The position numbers were made by a program, and so were the translations under genes. From positions 682,001-746,000 of the forward strand of contig OZ017761.1 in NCBI GenBank assembly GCA_963969365.1: a stretch of 64,000 nucleotides of DNA. The letters run 5' to 3'. Each line of letters begins with the position of its first letter. The first letter of the stretch is position 1. Shown here piece after piece: positions 24,201-34,887 of the stretch. The DNA comes from Asterochloris sp. CNOR1 (Eukaryota > Chlorophyta > Trebouxiophyceae > Trebouxiales > Trebouxiaceae). The notes beneath the pieces were generated by a model. The model saw only the letters and a program-made list of their open reading frames with translations, was not told where the DNA came from and searched no databases.

Positions 24201-25364
24201 GCGGCTACCCACCAGCAGATGCCTTCCTGAGACTGACTCTCTAGATCCATAGCTCTTTGTGCGGTCTGCTGACACACTTGCTCACCTGCAGGTGCTGTCT
24301 GAGTTTGGCCGCCCAGAGCTGCAGGCCCTCATGCGCTTCACCACCAGCTGCAGCCGAGCGCCGCTGGGTGGGTTCAAGTGAGTTTTAACATGTGTACACT
24401 CGCAGCTGTGCGCAGGACTGCTTTGCTGGAGGCCATGAAGAGAGCCCCAGCTCTATGCATGGGAGCTGATGAACAGAATGTGCTACACTTGTGCTCTTGA
24501 CATCACACTCAAAGATGCAGTGTCATCCCCTTGCGGACTCACTGGTCTGCAGTCAGCTCAGCTGTGTAGTTACACACAGCAAGCAACGGCATACATGCAT
24601 CCCGTCAGTGTCCAGAGTCTGTCCCTGTTCTGTAGGCACCTCAATCCCCCCTTCACAATCCACAAGGTACAATGAACCAGGGAAGCGCCCTCTGCTCTTC
24701 GTGGCCGGCTGCATGCTGTTGTGCTGCCTCGGAGCCTCGAGCCTGTGGGTAAATCGTGCTGAGCTCAACATAGCTTGTCCTGTGGCTGGGGGTGCCCACA
24801 GCCTGTGTGCGCCAGGTCGCTATGACATTGTGGCCACTGCGGTCCCCTCTGTAGGACATGTTATAGCTGACCAGAGCTGCTGTGTGCACAGGTGCCCTGT
24901 GACAGCGCGGCCACTGCGCTCCTGTTTGGCAACGATGTCGACCGCTTGCCATCAGCCTCCACCTGCTTCAACATGCTGAAGGTCTGATTAATGTCAGCTC
25001 AGTGCTAATCTGGCTTCCTGTTGTGGCAGAGCGGGCTGCAAGGCTTGCCTGATCCTGTTGACTGGGGTGGCTGCAACCAGCTCCGGTGGAGTTGTGCAAA
25101 TTGTGTGTGGCTTGGTGGTTGGGTAGTATTGCATGTTTTGCTGAGAAGCCTACATCCTCTTTCACCGAAGCCTGTGTCCTCTATGGAGCCAGCAACACGG
25201 TGGTGGTGAACAAAGCGGTGGTGAACTCTATGGGCATGCGAAAGGCTTGCATTGTTGAAGCCTGTTGCTGTTGCCTGCAGCTGCCAAACTATCGGCGGGC
25301 GTCTACCATGCGGCAGAAGCTGCTGCAGTCCATTTCCAGTGGTGCTGGCTTTGAGCTCAGCTGA
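15242..25364 (+). CDS. UPL7: HECT E3 ubiquitin ligase, UPL7/UBE3C type
   Basis: Transfers ubiquitin from E2 to substrates through a thioester on the HECT cysteine. The 3' half is firm: exons 17937-18195, a segment ending at 19140, 19540-19894, 20266-20464, 20908-20982, 21190-21246, 21581-21718, 22276-22412, 22776-22986, 23640-23801, 24292-24377, 24636-24666, 24892-24981, 25281-25364. Matches to plant UPL7 run through VPFEERVLVFRALV, GMTEAGLDYGGL, ALYEGLLLDVPLAPFF, LQYIHLVADW, HLNPPFTIHK and RLPSASTCFNMLK, whose Cys is the catalytic residue, then the family C-terminus ISSGAGFELS. The N-terminal part is less certain: an ATG at 15242 opens a helical exon to about 15374, a probable exon ends at 16399, and 16628 to about 17260 carries the conserved WYVLTAPRL. 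One or more 5' exons may be missed. One intron starts with GC. Confidence 0.9.
20161..20215 (+). repeat. Echo of a HECT-ligase exon, upstream copy
   Basis: Resembles 20340-20395: GTGCTGGT and TCTGCTGATCAGGAGCA are shared. A second copy follows the exon at 20568-20600 (CTGGTCTCTGCTGATCAG), so the exon is flanked on both sides. Confidence 0.85.
20811..20860 (+). repeat. Echo of a HECT-ligase acceptor junction
   Basis: GTGCAGGACGGCTGCTAGGC and GGCTCCAGCGACATGG mirror 20903-20960 (GTGCAGGATGGGTACCAGGC, GGCTCCAACGTCAAGG). The copy has a stop. Confidence 0.85.
21247..21248 (+). other. GC splice donor, HECT ligase
   Basis: Exon end CAG then GCAGGC. Keeping the spacing of UPL7 between DYGGL and NYGLF requires this border; no GT fits. 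Confidence 0.65.
21933..21952 (+). repeat. Poly-C tract of 20 bases
   Basis: Homopolymer in a HECT-ligase intron, directly followed by CTCTGCAGG-like splice sequence that is not the real acceptor. On the opposite strand it could form a G-quadruplex. Confidence 0.95.
22483..22520 (+). repeat. Echo of a HECT-ligase exon end
   Basis: GGTGCACTGCAACCTG and TTGCAGCTCAGGCG copy 22382-22412 (GGTGCACCACAGCCTG, CTGCAGCTCAAGCG), about 100 bp into the intron. Confidence 0.8.
24040..24098 (+). repeat. Echo of a HECT-ligase exon end
   Basis: About 59 bp resembling 23746-23802 (ACAGCAACGGCTACAGCAGC and CGCCTGTTTTGGAAGG); the copy reads ACAGCAATGGGCATAGCAGC and TGCCTGTTTGCCAAGG. Confidence 0.85.
24171..24224 (+). 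repeat. Echo of the next HECT-ligase acceptor junction
   Basis: Acceptor-like CACCTGCAGGTG plus GCCACCCAGCTGCGG mirror 24283-24330 (CACCTGCAGGTG, GCCGCCCAGAGCTGC). Same intron as the preceding copy, so both intron ends are echoed. Confidence 0.85.
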
Positions 25365-25619
25365 CAGCAGCCAAAGCAGCAAGGGCGTTATGATGCATGA
25401 CTTTCAAGCGCACAGCACCCACATGTACACACACCACACCTGAGGCCCCCCTTTCCCAACACAAAGGCCCAAACTTCACTTTTCTGTTTGACTGTATGTT
25501 CATCAATGAACTTGTTCACTGAATGGCATGATGAAGAGTGAGGCCATATTGCATGCTTCATATGTATCTGGCAATTCACTGGGACTGAATGCATTCACAC
25601 CAGAGAGTAAGAACATGCG
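25365..25619. other. Convergent intergenic spacer
   Basis: 255 bp between the stop of the HECT ligase and the stop of the GDPD-like gene. No TGTAA on either strand is evident and no gene is supported. Confidence 0.4.
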
Positions 25620-28600
25620 TCATGTTCTCATCACACCATGAGTCAGATCCAGTGCATGGAAGATACAACACCGTGTGCGGATGCCAGCTGCCTTTAAGTC
25701 TTTGCCCCAGCGCCGCCAGGACGGGCTCCCAAACTCGCCAAAGCTTGCTGCCCAGAAAAAGGGGAAGCTAATGGCGGCGCAGAAACCAAAGGGCTCATAC
25801 TTACGCTGAGGATATCGCTGCTCCAGCTCCTTGCAGTGGCCTTCTCTGTACTCTCTGCACAAAGATGGACAGGCTCTCAGAAGACAGGCCCTCCTAAGCT
25901 GGCCGGCCTGAGTCCCTCATCTGTAAGTGAGTTTCTCAGAGGAAGCCAGGCTCCGGACTTACTCACGCCAAGCGTGAGGTGGGTACCCTGAGGTGCATGG
26001 CATTGCCCAAATGCCCACCTGAGCAGGTCGACAAAGTGTTGGCGTCCAGCATCTGAGAAGAGGCTCTTCACCTCCACAGCAATGCTTCTCTGCAGCTTTA
26101 CGTTTTGGCAGCACCTGCAGCAGACACGCAGGGCTCAGGCAAGGTTGCAGACTGCACCAGACCGTCAAGAAGCTAACGCCTTGCTCGACCGCCTTGCCGA
26201 GCCGAAGACTTGTCTTACTGGATTAATGGAGCCGTTACAGCACAAGACGTGCTCTCGTATTGCAGTGCACAGGCCACAACCTTGACAGGGCTCCAAGTGA
26301 GGAAGCAGAATTGCATAAGGGACATTTTTCAGCCCAATGCCTGCGAAAACACATGAACACACAAGCGAGGCCTGCCTGAGAAACTGCTCGAGAGTGGGCA
26401 CATGCACGCCTGCCCGCCCCGATATCTCCAGGCTGCAGAGCTGCCTGCTGGTTATGCTCTGCATGCCGGCGACATCACCATACAGCTTGCGCCCGGCTGC
26501 GCGCAGTTGTGCCATCCAGCTCTTCTGCAGCAACACGCAATAGATGCTGCTGTGTGTTGGGTGTGCCTGTCAGACAGATGAGCTGGCTGTCTCTAGTTGC
26601 TGCATCTGCTGTCAGGGATCTGCTGCACCTGGCACCCCAAGCTGCGCCCTCCAGCTCCAATGCAGTAGCACAGTGATGGCTGCTGATGTGTGCCCTGAGT
26701 GCCTGGCACTGTCTTTGGTTTTTTTTGTGAGAAGGGAGGGCCGATGCCAGTATATCTGCAACACTCTGTCGATGGAGGGCCCCAGCTCCAGTGATGGCAA
26801 AGCAGCTGCAACCCAGATTCACCCCTGGTGCACCTGTTGTCTGTTGTCACAGAGTTAGGATGCAGGCCTGCTCTGATGCTGTCAGCATATAGAGTGAAGA
26901 TGATGCAGCAGATTTGACGCCACAAACATGCACAACATCACTTATCATGTGCCCCATAAGATTTTTCAACCTGCTGCCTGTAGTCTGCAGCTCTGGATTG
27001 CATACCAATGCCCGTAGTGGACTCAAAGATGGCAGGGCAGCAGCAGCACAACACACTGTGCACAGTGATGTGCTGAGACATGGCATGTGAACAGCAGCGC
27101 AGTGCTGGTCTGCGTCACCCGCACCTTTGACCCGCCACCCAGAGGGTCATCAAACTGGAGGCCTGCAGCACGCAGGTCCTGCAGAACCTCCTCATTGGCT
27201 GCATGCCCTGCAGCGGCTGCAAGGACTGAGGCCAGGTCATGCAGAACCACAAGCTCTCCATCTTTCGTCTCCTGCAAGTTCAAGGACAGGCTCAGCCACA
27301 TCGAAAGTCGTTTGAAGGGAATGCTCACCCCGACCTCTACAGTGTTGTCCCCTGCCTGTAGACCAGGCACATCACGACAGTGGCACAACAACGGACTATG
27401 CAATGGCCACAAGCGGCAGGCTGGGTTGGCCAGCAAGTCACATGGCAAGCTGTGAGTGGCTCAGACTGTGCACAGCCACAGGGTGACTGTCCGTTGAGGT
27501 AAGCGACGTCTGTGTAAAGGGGTGCACTGTAAACGCTGCTGAAGGCCATGAGTGTGCAGCCAGCACCGTCACAAGGCATGCACATGCAGTACAGTCGCAG
27601 CTTGCCTCACGTGCAAAATCAAATGCAGGGGCTGGCTCAGGCAGGGCAGGCGCAGCACAATGCAGCTTTTAGCCTGCCTCTCACTGTCACATGCACACTG
27701 CATTTTGCAGGCATCAAACGGTGCAGGAGCCAGCTTGCATGTCACGAGCACATGTACGTCCATCTCAGTCAAACATGCTATTCAGACAAGCAGGCATGAA
27801 ACAGTGCAGTCAGCAGCTGGCCGCTCTGCCTGACTTGCTTGATGGAGTCAGCCACCAGCCACTTCAGCCAGGCACAAGCAGCACGCTGCAGCTCGCCTTA
27901 CTGGCTCACATGCACATCGAACTCCACATATGCAAGATCAGCGAGCCCGCCAGGGACATCATTGTCCTGCTGGACAAGGGCAGTCAGCGCCTGCAAGGTA
28001 TTCTCGATGTGCTTCCCTGCACGTAGCACAGGAAGACACATCACTCTCTGCATCAACTGTGAAGTAGTGTCCTCGGATTGCCCAGCCTGCTTGGTGGACA
28101 GGTCAAGCACTGCCTGCCCACAGCACAGGAGGACATGTGACGCTCTGCAACAGGTGGGCCGGACTGCTTCACAGCTGACATGCCCCTCCCTGCCTGATTG
28201 TAGTCTGGATGTACAGATCAACCTTGCAGCTTGGGCAAGTTTGCCTGGTCAAGCAGTGCGGCACTGTGGCTATGCGACCTTGGCACAGGCAGCACTCCCT
28301 GCCCTGACAGTCATGTCCAGGATTCCAGCCAGCCATAGCTGAGCATCGGCACGCCTTCCGCTGGCTCACCCCTGAAGCCTTTGCCGCCAGCCCTGTGCCC
28401 CAGGTTCCTCTCAGGTACTCGAGCCAAATTGAAGGCCAGCATGCTCAGCAGCGCCAGCACAACCAGCCACGTGAATGTCCAGAGCCCCAGCTGGTGGGCC
28501 AGACCTGCATAACTGCCCGCTGCGATGGCTACCCAGACGGGGGACCTGCAGCACAAGGGGGGAACTTGAGGAATGCTGGCAGTGGGTCGAGAGCCTCAAC

Positions 28601-29114
28601 ATCTGCCACACAGGGCTCTGCAGCCCCCCTCTCCCCTGTGTTGCAGGAAGCTTACGCAGTATGTTGCTGGTCCTGTGCCAGGGCTGCACACATGCCTGCT
28701 GCCAAATGCAGCTAGAGTCTAGTCTAGGGGCCCTGCATTGTTTTCAGGGGTCTGCGCCATCATTGTAGAGTGGTCGCAGTGCCTGTGCATGGCATGTTGC
28801 CAGAGCACGGGCAGGCAAGTGCTATTGCGCTGCCTGACCAGCCTGAAGGTTGTGCACGGGTGCTTGAGGATGTCCTCAGAGCACTTTGGAAGCGCCAGCA
28901 TCTACCTGACAAACAGCCGGTAAGACCTGGCCAGCAGGATCAGTGCGATCAAGACCATGGCAGCAAGGCGGGCAGCAGTGTAGGGAGCAGCGGACCACTG
29001 ACGCCATGGCTGTCTGCCCCTGAAGAGGAAGTTGCCAGCCCGCTGCAGTAAGTTTCCTGCAAATGTGCAGCTGGCTGCTTTGCGTCGCTTTGGGCGTTCA
29101 TCAGATCGATGCAT
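25620..29114 (-). CDS. Membrane-anchored glycerophosphodiester phosphodiesterase-like protein
   Basis: GDPDs hydrolyse glycerophosphodiesters to glycerol-3-phosphate and an alcohol. Resolved minus exons in phase: 29114-28927, 28545-28370, 28016-27910, 27271-27125; later 26089-26019 and 25854-25620. The first two encode hydrophobic segments (ARLAAMVLIALILLA; WVAIAAGSYAGLAH and WTFTWLVVLALLSMLAF), so the protein is membrane-bound. Joining exons 2-4 gives the GDPD active-site order GHRAG...HIENTLQAL...YVEFDVH-ETKDGELVVLHD, with the catalytic His-Arg, Glu and Asp all present. Weaker later matches are ESTTGIGM (about 27000), HVPTLEQFL (about 26400) and AVEVKSLFSDAG. The middle exons between 27125 and 26089 are not fully resolved. 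The last exon, about 78 residues, does not look like the usual second half of the barrel. Family is likely, exact structure is not. Confidence 0.72.
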
Positions 29115-29354
29115 AGTTGTTAGTTGACCCTGAGAACGACGTCTCAACTGGCACGTCGACATATTGAGATACGCACGACCACCATTCAAGCGCTGGAGAT
29201 ACCAACAGGGCATGTACGAGACTCAATTAGGTCAAGCATCGAGTGGCATGCATGGTCAGAAAACTCTCAGTTTAGTGGTGCAGACGGTGTTGGTCAAGGA
29301 TCTGGTCAGACGCATGGTGTGCAGCAAAGTCATCTGTGTGGTCACAATGTCTGC

Positions 29355-30732
29355 TCAGGATTCAGCAAGGACGGCGGACTTGTCCTTGTGGCCTTCGAAT
29401 TTTGGGGCACCATCGTGGATGTCAAGTATGCGCTGCCCATAAAAAATGTGGCAGGTGGGCTTGAATGCATCTGGGAGGTGGGGGCGTTTGAAGGCGAACA
29501 AGGAAGGGAACATCTGCATGTCAGCCAGCAGCCTTGTTACTGAGCAATTGGGCAGCTTGCCTGACATGATGATGCAGGGGTCCCGTCCACCAAGCGTGAA
29601 GTCTAGCCTGTGAGAGTGCTAGCAGTGACCCCACAAGCAGCCACAGCCATGACATGCTGCTGCAATAATCCATGGGGATTGGTGACATTGCAAGCAGTGC
29701 ACGTGTGTAGGGTAAGCCATGAGCATGTCCCTGCTTCAACCAAGCTGCAGCTTTGAGAATGCAGCCTTCACCGCAGTATGGCAAGCAGTGAAGAGCTCAC
29801 CATCAGCATGTTCCTGCCCTCATCAGCTATTGGAGAGCCGCAGTGCCGGCAGTACAACTTGCACGGCAGGATGCGCTCCTGTTTGCGGTCCTCCGCAGCA
29901 TAGAACCTCAGGTTGTCCAGCGCCTCCTCTTTGAAGAGGATATCTCCCTTCTTGAAGATGGCTGCCGATTGCATGGGGGCACCTGCAGCAAGCACAGGGC
30001 TTCTGGCAATGTCCTCCGCTGTCTCATGAACTGCATGACTGTAGACAACAATTTCCTGCACTCCTGTGGCTGGCTGTCATCACATCTGTTGCCATCTCTG
30101 TGCATGTTGCGTACTTTGCTCCCACTGCTTCAGCGTGATTGGCAAAGCCTGACCCTCCACCCCTTTGTTCCTGGGCGGCCTGCAAGTACTCCAGTAAAAT
30201 CTGTGTCTGCCTTGGCGCATGCTGGCAGCTCAACCAGACGTGCCCATGATGCAGCTGCTGCATCATGCTTACTGCCACTCTTAGGGTGCTGGCAAGCAAA
30301 GGGCTTCAAGCTTCAAGCCTGCAGCCCCAGAGCCTCCTTGAGTGCCAGGCAGCAATGAATATTACAGATGTGCCATTGCTGTTGTGCTTGCAGTGAAGGC
30401 CCCAGCTTGCATGCAGCAGTCTGTCACAAGCTGTCATGGAGCCTCTGGCCTGCCATCATCTAAAGTGCCTGACATGAAGCTGATGGCACTGCATGCAGCC
30501 TCAGTGAGATCAGGTGCTCGGGCCCTAGCTTCTGGGGCTTGCAAAGGTGCTCACCATGCATTCTCTGGCACTGCACACAGTGGCACACTTTGTTGTCCTT
30601 TGGGTCGTCAAAAGCCTCAAACTTGACGCCGCCGCAAAAGCAGGACCCCTGCCACTTTGCAGGCCGGTGTGAGGCACCCTGCTCAAGGGCATATGGAGGT
30701 TGCTGTCGCCAGTCCTCTGAAGAATTGCTCAT
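29355..30732 (-). CDS. CENP-V/GFA (Mss4-like) zinc-binding domain protein
   Basis: Small zinc-fold protein of the family once named glutathione-dependent formaldehyde-activating; the biochemical role of most members is unknown. Three exons join perfectly: 30732-30555, 29982-29801, 29513-29355, for 172 residues. The start is the ATG at 30732 (MSNSSEDW); an upstream in-frame alternative exists. Zinc ligands are clear: the CFCGGVKFEA strand with C-x-C, then VCHCVQCQRMHG, and later KLYCRHCGSPIADEG. The segment AAIFKKGDI and the C-terminal HIFYGQRILDIHDGAPKF complete the domain, so the whole protein is one GFA domain. The 5' end faces PIG-K across 339 bp. No targeting signal is obvious. Family call is strong, function open. 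Confidence 0.88.
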
Positions 30733-31071
30733 GATACTGTGTGTGTGTTGCTGCCGTCTGTTCCCTGTTGCAATGCGATTGGCTCTCCAGCAATTTCTCC
30801 TCTGCATTTCCAAGGGGCTTAGTGGGTGCTCGTTTGTTGATCCAGGACCAGCAGCAGAGCTATTGACATGCATGCTCACCAGCAAGGCCCCCTGCCGTGC
30901 CTGCTGACCAGTATGGAGTGACAAACAAAGTGCCAGCGTGGTGATGCTCTGTACACACCACTTTCGGACAGCTAGAACATAGAAGGCTAAATACTTTGAC
31001 CAGCCAAGCTGTAATGAAAGCCGAACATGAACGTTGGAGAGTTGACCTCTGGCCTGCAACGACAGGCTGTA
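30733..31071. promoter_or_regulatory. Shared upstream region of the GFA-domain and PIGK genes
   Basis: 339 bp between two head-to-head start codons, presumably containing both promoters. No TATA-like element could be assigned with confidence. Confidence 0.45.
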
Positions 31072-34000
31072 ATGACCAAATGGACATGGGTGCCCAGATG
31101 GGCCACTGCCGCGCTCTGCATGGTTCTGTCCTGCCCTGCAGTTGCCAAGCACACCAACAACTGGGCAGTCCTGGTCTGTGCGTCACGCTACTGGTTCAAC
31201 TACCGCCACATTGCCAACACGCTGTCCCTTTACCGCACTGTCAAGCGGTGAGCCAGTATGCATGCTGACTGCTGCCGAGCCAGTATGCATGCTGACTGCT
31301 GCCAATCTCAGCGGCTGGTGTTCCGTTGCCGTCAGGGTCCAGCTGTGCACTGCATGGGACCTCTCAACAGCATGCCTGGATGCCAGAGGATCCGGGACTC
31401 AACCCCTGCGCTGCCTGCAGACGCCCACTACCTGTCCCCAAAGTGTGTCTACCAAGCCCTCTTGCAGTCCCCTAGCTGCAAGCCACCAAGAACTTCCTAT
31501 GTGCTGCTGCATATTTGACAACTCAGGAACCCAGATGTCAGCCGCTGCACACACTGCAGCCTCCCTGCATGCAGGGCCGCCCCCCACAGCAACACGCCTC
31601 AGGCCTCTGGGGGCTGCTCCAGTCTGGAGCAGCAGACATCTTCTCACAGCTGGGCCTCAGCTCCCTGCATGCATGACAGCTACAGGCAGCGATGAGTGAT
31701 CCAGTTATGTAGTCTTATGCAGGCTGGACACTCCTGGCAGCCAGATCATCTTGTACTGGCCGATTTTTACAAGCTGCATGCTGAACTGCCAACACCTCTG
31801 TGACTTCCATGCAGGCTGGGCATCCCCGACAGCCAGATCATTCTGATGCTGGCTGACGACATGGCCTGCAACCCGCGCAACCCTCACCCCAGCCGCATCT
31901 TCAACAACATGGACCAGAAGCTGAACCTTTATGATGCTGGAGCAGAGGTGGACTACAGGGGGTATGAGGTCACAGTGGACAGCTTTCTGGATGTGCTGAA
32001 AGGTGAGGTCAGCAGGTCTGCCCCTTGCATGCACCCTGTCTAGCCTCTTGAACAACAGCAGGTATGCACCAGGAAGCACAGCAGCAGAGGAGCGAATTTG
32101 TGTGCCCCAGATCAGCAGAGGTCCCATATTTTGCAGCCCTGACACAAAGCCGGATGAGGCTGTTGTTTCTCTGCCCACAACCCTGTGCTGGTTGTGCACG
32201 TTCCCAGGGAACTGTGCTCAAGGCCCGCCCTTTGCTGCCCTGCAGGTCAGCACCACCCTGCTGTGCCAGCCAGCAAGCGCCTGCTCACAGACAACGCCTC
32301 CAACATCCTGGTGGGCCACTGCAGTGCTTCCAGCGGTCTTGTTGCCGGCTGACCTGCCAGTTGTGCCACGCTCAGAAGGGTGTGCTCGTGAGCCAGTGCT
32401 GCATTGCAAGCAGGCGCCTTGCTGACACTGTAAAGCTTGTGGCAAACTCCATGAGGTGCTTCCAGCCTGCACAGCATTCAGTTGTGAGGCTGCTCTGGGC
32501 AGCCTCAGCCATTGCAACGTTGCACCTTGCACCCCACTGTAGTGCAGCTGAACCAAGTGCAGCCCCTGATTCCGTGCTGTGCTGCTCAGAGGTGTACATC
32601 ACTGGGCACTCGGCAGCCTCAGCCAGTCGCAGCCCTGCCCCTCACACTGCTGCAGGTTGTCCAGTCTTTGTGTGAGCCTCTCCTGTGCATGCCCAGGTGA
32701 ATGTCGTGGGGCAAGGCGGCAGCGTCTGCCAGTCACAGCCCTATTCACTCTGTCCTGCAGCTTGCGCAGTCATGGCCTCTGATGTGTCTGTGCCTCGCTC
32801 CCCAGGTGTACGTGACAGGGCATGGGGGTGAGGACTTCCTCAAGTTTCAGGACAAGGGAGAGATGCAGTCCAGCGACCTGGCTGATGCCATCCACCGGGT
32901 AAGGTGCAGCTTCCATGTCTCTTGCTCATCGTGCAGGCAGGGCAACGTGAAAGCAGGGATCCTGATGAGGAGGGAAGCTCCAAAATATCAAGGTGTGCAT
33001 GCATGCTGTGCCAGTCACAGACAGCCTGATATGTAACAGGTCTGCATCTGCAGCGCCTGCACAGCCCTGGCCTGCACAAACCGCATGTGGGCAGGGAAAT
33101 ATGTATGCATGCTTCCCAGCCAGGCTAAGGCAACAGTGTGGTTCAAGCTCTTGCCAGGTGCAAGCCGAGGCAGGCGGCCTTCTCGGCCGCAAGCTGTGCA
33201 GGCGTGGTGCAGCATTTGCAAAGCAACTGCTGGGGACGTCCCACCCCTGTACATGAGTAGAGCAGGATGCCACCTGCTGTGGGGCCGCACAGCATAGATG
33301 TTGTTTCTCTAAGTTGTTGGCTTGTTGCTGCAGATGTGGGAGCAGGGGCGCTACCACGAGCTGCTGTTCCTGGCAGAGACCTGCCAGGCTGCCTCTCTGT
33401 ACTCAAAATTCCGGTCACCCAACGTGCTGGCAGCTGCTAGCAGCAGCACAGGCGAGTTGCATGTATCATGGAGCCAGCTTGCTCTGGTGTGCAGCACATC
33501 TGCACTCCTGCAGTCAGTGCTCTTTGGCCACCGCTGGTTTCAGCAGCTGTCTTCAGATTTCATCAAAGGGAATTCCATCAAAAGGAACTGCCAATAAGCT
33601 AGCAGTCGTTGAAAGCACCACAAGGTAACTGTGCACAGAGCAGAGATCCCTTGCTGCATGGTGCAGCGCAGAATGGCCTACCTTCATCTGAACCAGTCGG
33701 ATCAATGGATGCTGCCTGGCCATCACTCGATGGGGTGGCCAGCCTTGCACACATGCCCTGTGGGTCTGTGCACACTCCTTCATGCATAGACCCCCAGACT
33801 TGCTGAACGTTATTAAGTTTAAGCTGCAGCTGGGGACAACAGTACCATGCCAGCCTGCAGGTGAGGACTCATACTCACATCATGTGGACATGGACGTGGG
33901 GCTGGCTGTCATCGACAGGTTCACCTACCACCTTCTGAATTTTTTCGAGGGCATTCGAGTGGGCAGCCGCGCCACTATGGCGCAGCTCTTTGACTCCATC

Positions 34001-34887
34001 AGGTCAGTCACTGCCCTGTGCATTTGCCCCTATTGCACGCTGCTGTCTACCTGTGTAAAGATGTGTGTGTTAGAGTGGGGCCAGTATGCTGCCGCTCTGC
34101 ATGAATCTGGCGGGTGTTTGTTGCTTTGCCTGCTTTGCCAATGGCAAGGGCCCATCAGCGGTGCCTGTTGCCTACATGATTGGCCTCTCAATGTCGGGCC
34201 CAGCAAAGTGACACAGTGCAAAAGGGCTGTCAAGCTAATCCCAGGTTCAGCATCTGATTCGTGTCCGCCGGTGTTTGCAGTGTTTGCATGCAGCAGAGCT
34301 CTAATGAATGTGCAAGCCGCAGGCCACAGCCCTGTTGGCTATTCGCCAGATCCATTGCCCTGCCCAGAGGGCAGCGCTGTAAACATGAGCTGGATGGGTG
34401 GTCCTCCTGTAGGCTGCAGCATTTTTTATGTAAACATGAGCTGGATGTGTGGCCCTCCTGCAGGCCGCAGCGTCTCTTTTCGACGATGTGCACCCGAGAG
34501 GACCTGTTTCCCAGGGCTCTCAGCAGCGTCCCGGTCACAGACTTCTTTGGAGGCGCAGCAGGGAGCAGCCAAATTGCTGCAGCCTTTGGTGCTGGGGCCC
34601 CACCTGCCGCAGAGTCAGCCGCACAGCAGCCAGATGCAGCACAGGACTGCAGGGAGTGGGGTCCACCCTCACCAGCGGAAGTTGGGTGCTGCATGGGCTC
34701 CGGCGGGGCCAGCTGCAGCAGCCAGGATGCAGAGCAGCTGTTTGCGCAGCTCTGGCAGCATGCCCAGAACCAGACAAGGGATGTGATACAAACACCCCTG
34801 GCAAGTTGTGGCGACTGCCTGATCGTGCTTCTAGTACTTGTGATGCTGGGTGCAGCTGCTGCTCTGCAACACCTCCTTGCCATGTAG
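31072..34887 (+). CDS. PIGK: GPI transamidase catalytic subunit PIG-K/GPI8
   Basis: ER-membrane cysteine protease (family C13) that cleaves the GPI-attachment signal and joins the GPI anchor. Exons in phase: 31072-31247, 31815-32002, 32246-32310, 32806-32898, 33334-33451, 33861-34002, 34464-34887, giving 401 residues (human 395). The ATG at 31072 gives a good signal peptide ending near CPAVA; the in-frame ATG at 31027 would lengthen it. Conserved blocks: [55 protein letters not shown] with the catalytic His, [13 protein letters not shown] with the catalytic Cys, and DFFGG near the end. A C-terminal membrane segment ([17 protein letters not shown]) matches the type I topology. The residue before the TC of the catalytic motif is Glu where human has Asp. 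Intron 5 begins with GC. Confidence 0.95.
31718..31762 (+). repeat. Echo of the PIGK exon 2 acceptor junction
   Basis: TGCAGGCTGG then GGCAGCCAGATCAT copies 31811-31853 (TGCAGGCTGG, GACAGCCAGATCAT), about 95 bp upstream. Confidence 0.88.
32588..32722 (+). repeat. Two echoes of the PIGK exon 4 acceptor junction
   Basis: 32588-32618 (GGTGTACATCACTGGGCACT) and 32694-32722 (CAGGTGAATGTCGTGGGGCA) both resemble 32803-32832 (CAGGTGTACGTGACAGGGCA), which encodes the catalytic-His segment. Confidence 0.8.
33452..33453 (+). other. GC splice donor, PIGK intron 5
   Basis: ACAG then GCGAGT. Joining to 33861 restores [15 protein letters not shown], matching human ALASSQVGEDSLSH in length. Confidence 0.8.
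34378..34471 (+). repeat. 51-bp tandem duplication across the last PIGK acceptor
   Basis: 34378-34420 and 34429-34471 share TGTAAACATGAGCTGGATG and then CCTCCTG and the splice AG. The downstream copy is the acceptor used for the last exon. This is one of the least diverged copies in the window. Confidence 0.92.

Noticed and set aside
34378-34471. Direct repeats as a transposon footprint
   Set aside because: There are no terminal inverted repeats, no transposase and no insertion between the copies; a local tandem duplication explains them.
33782-34786. 334-codon plus-strand ORF
   Set aside because: It contains PIGK exon 6 and then reads through the intron; the homologous C-terminus lies in another frame from 34464.
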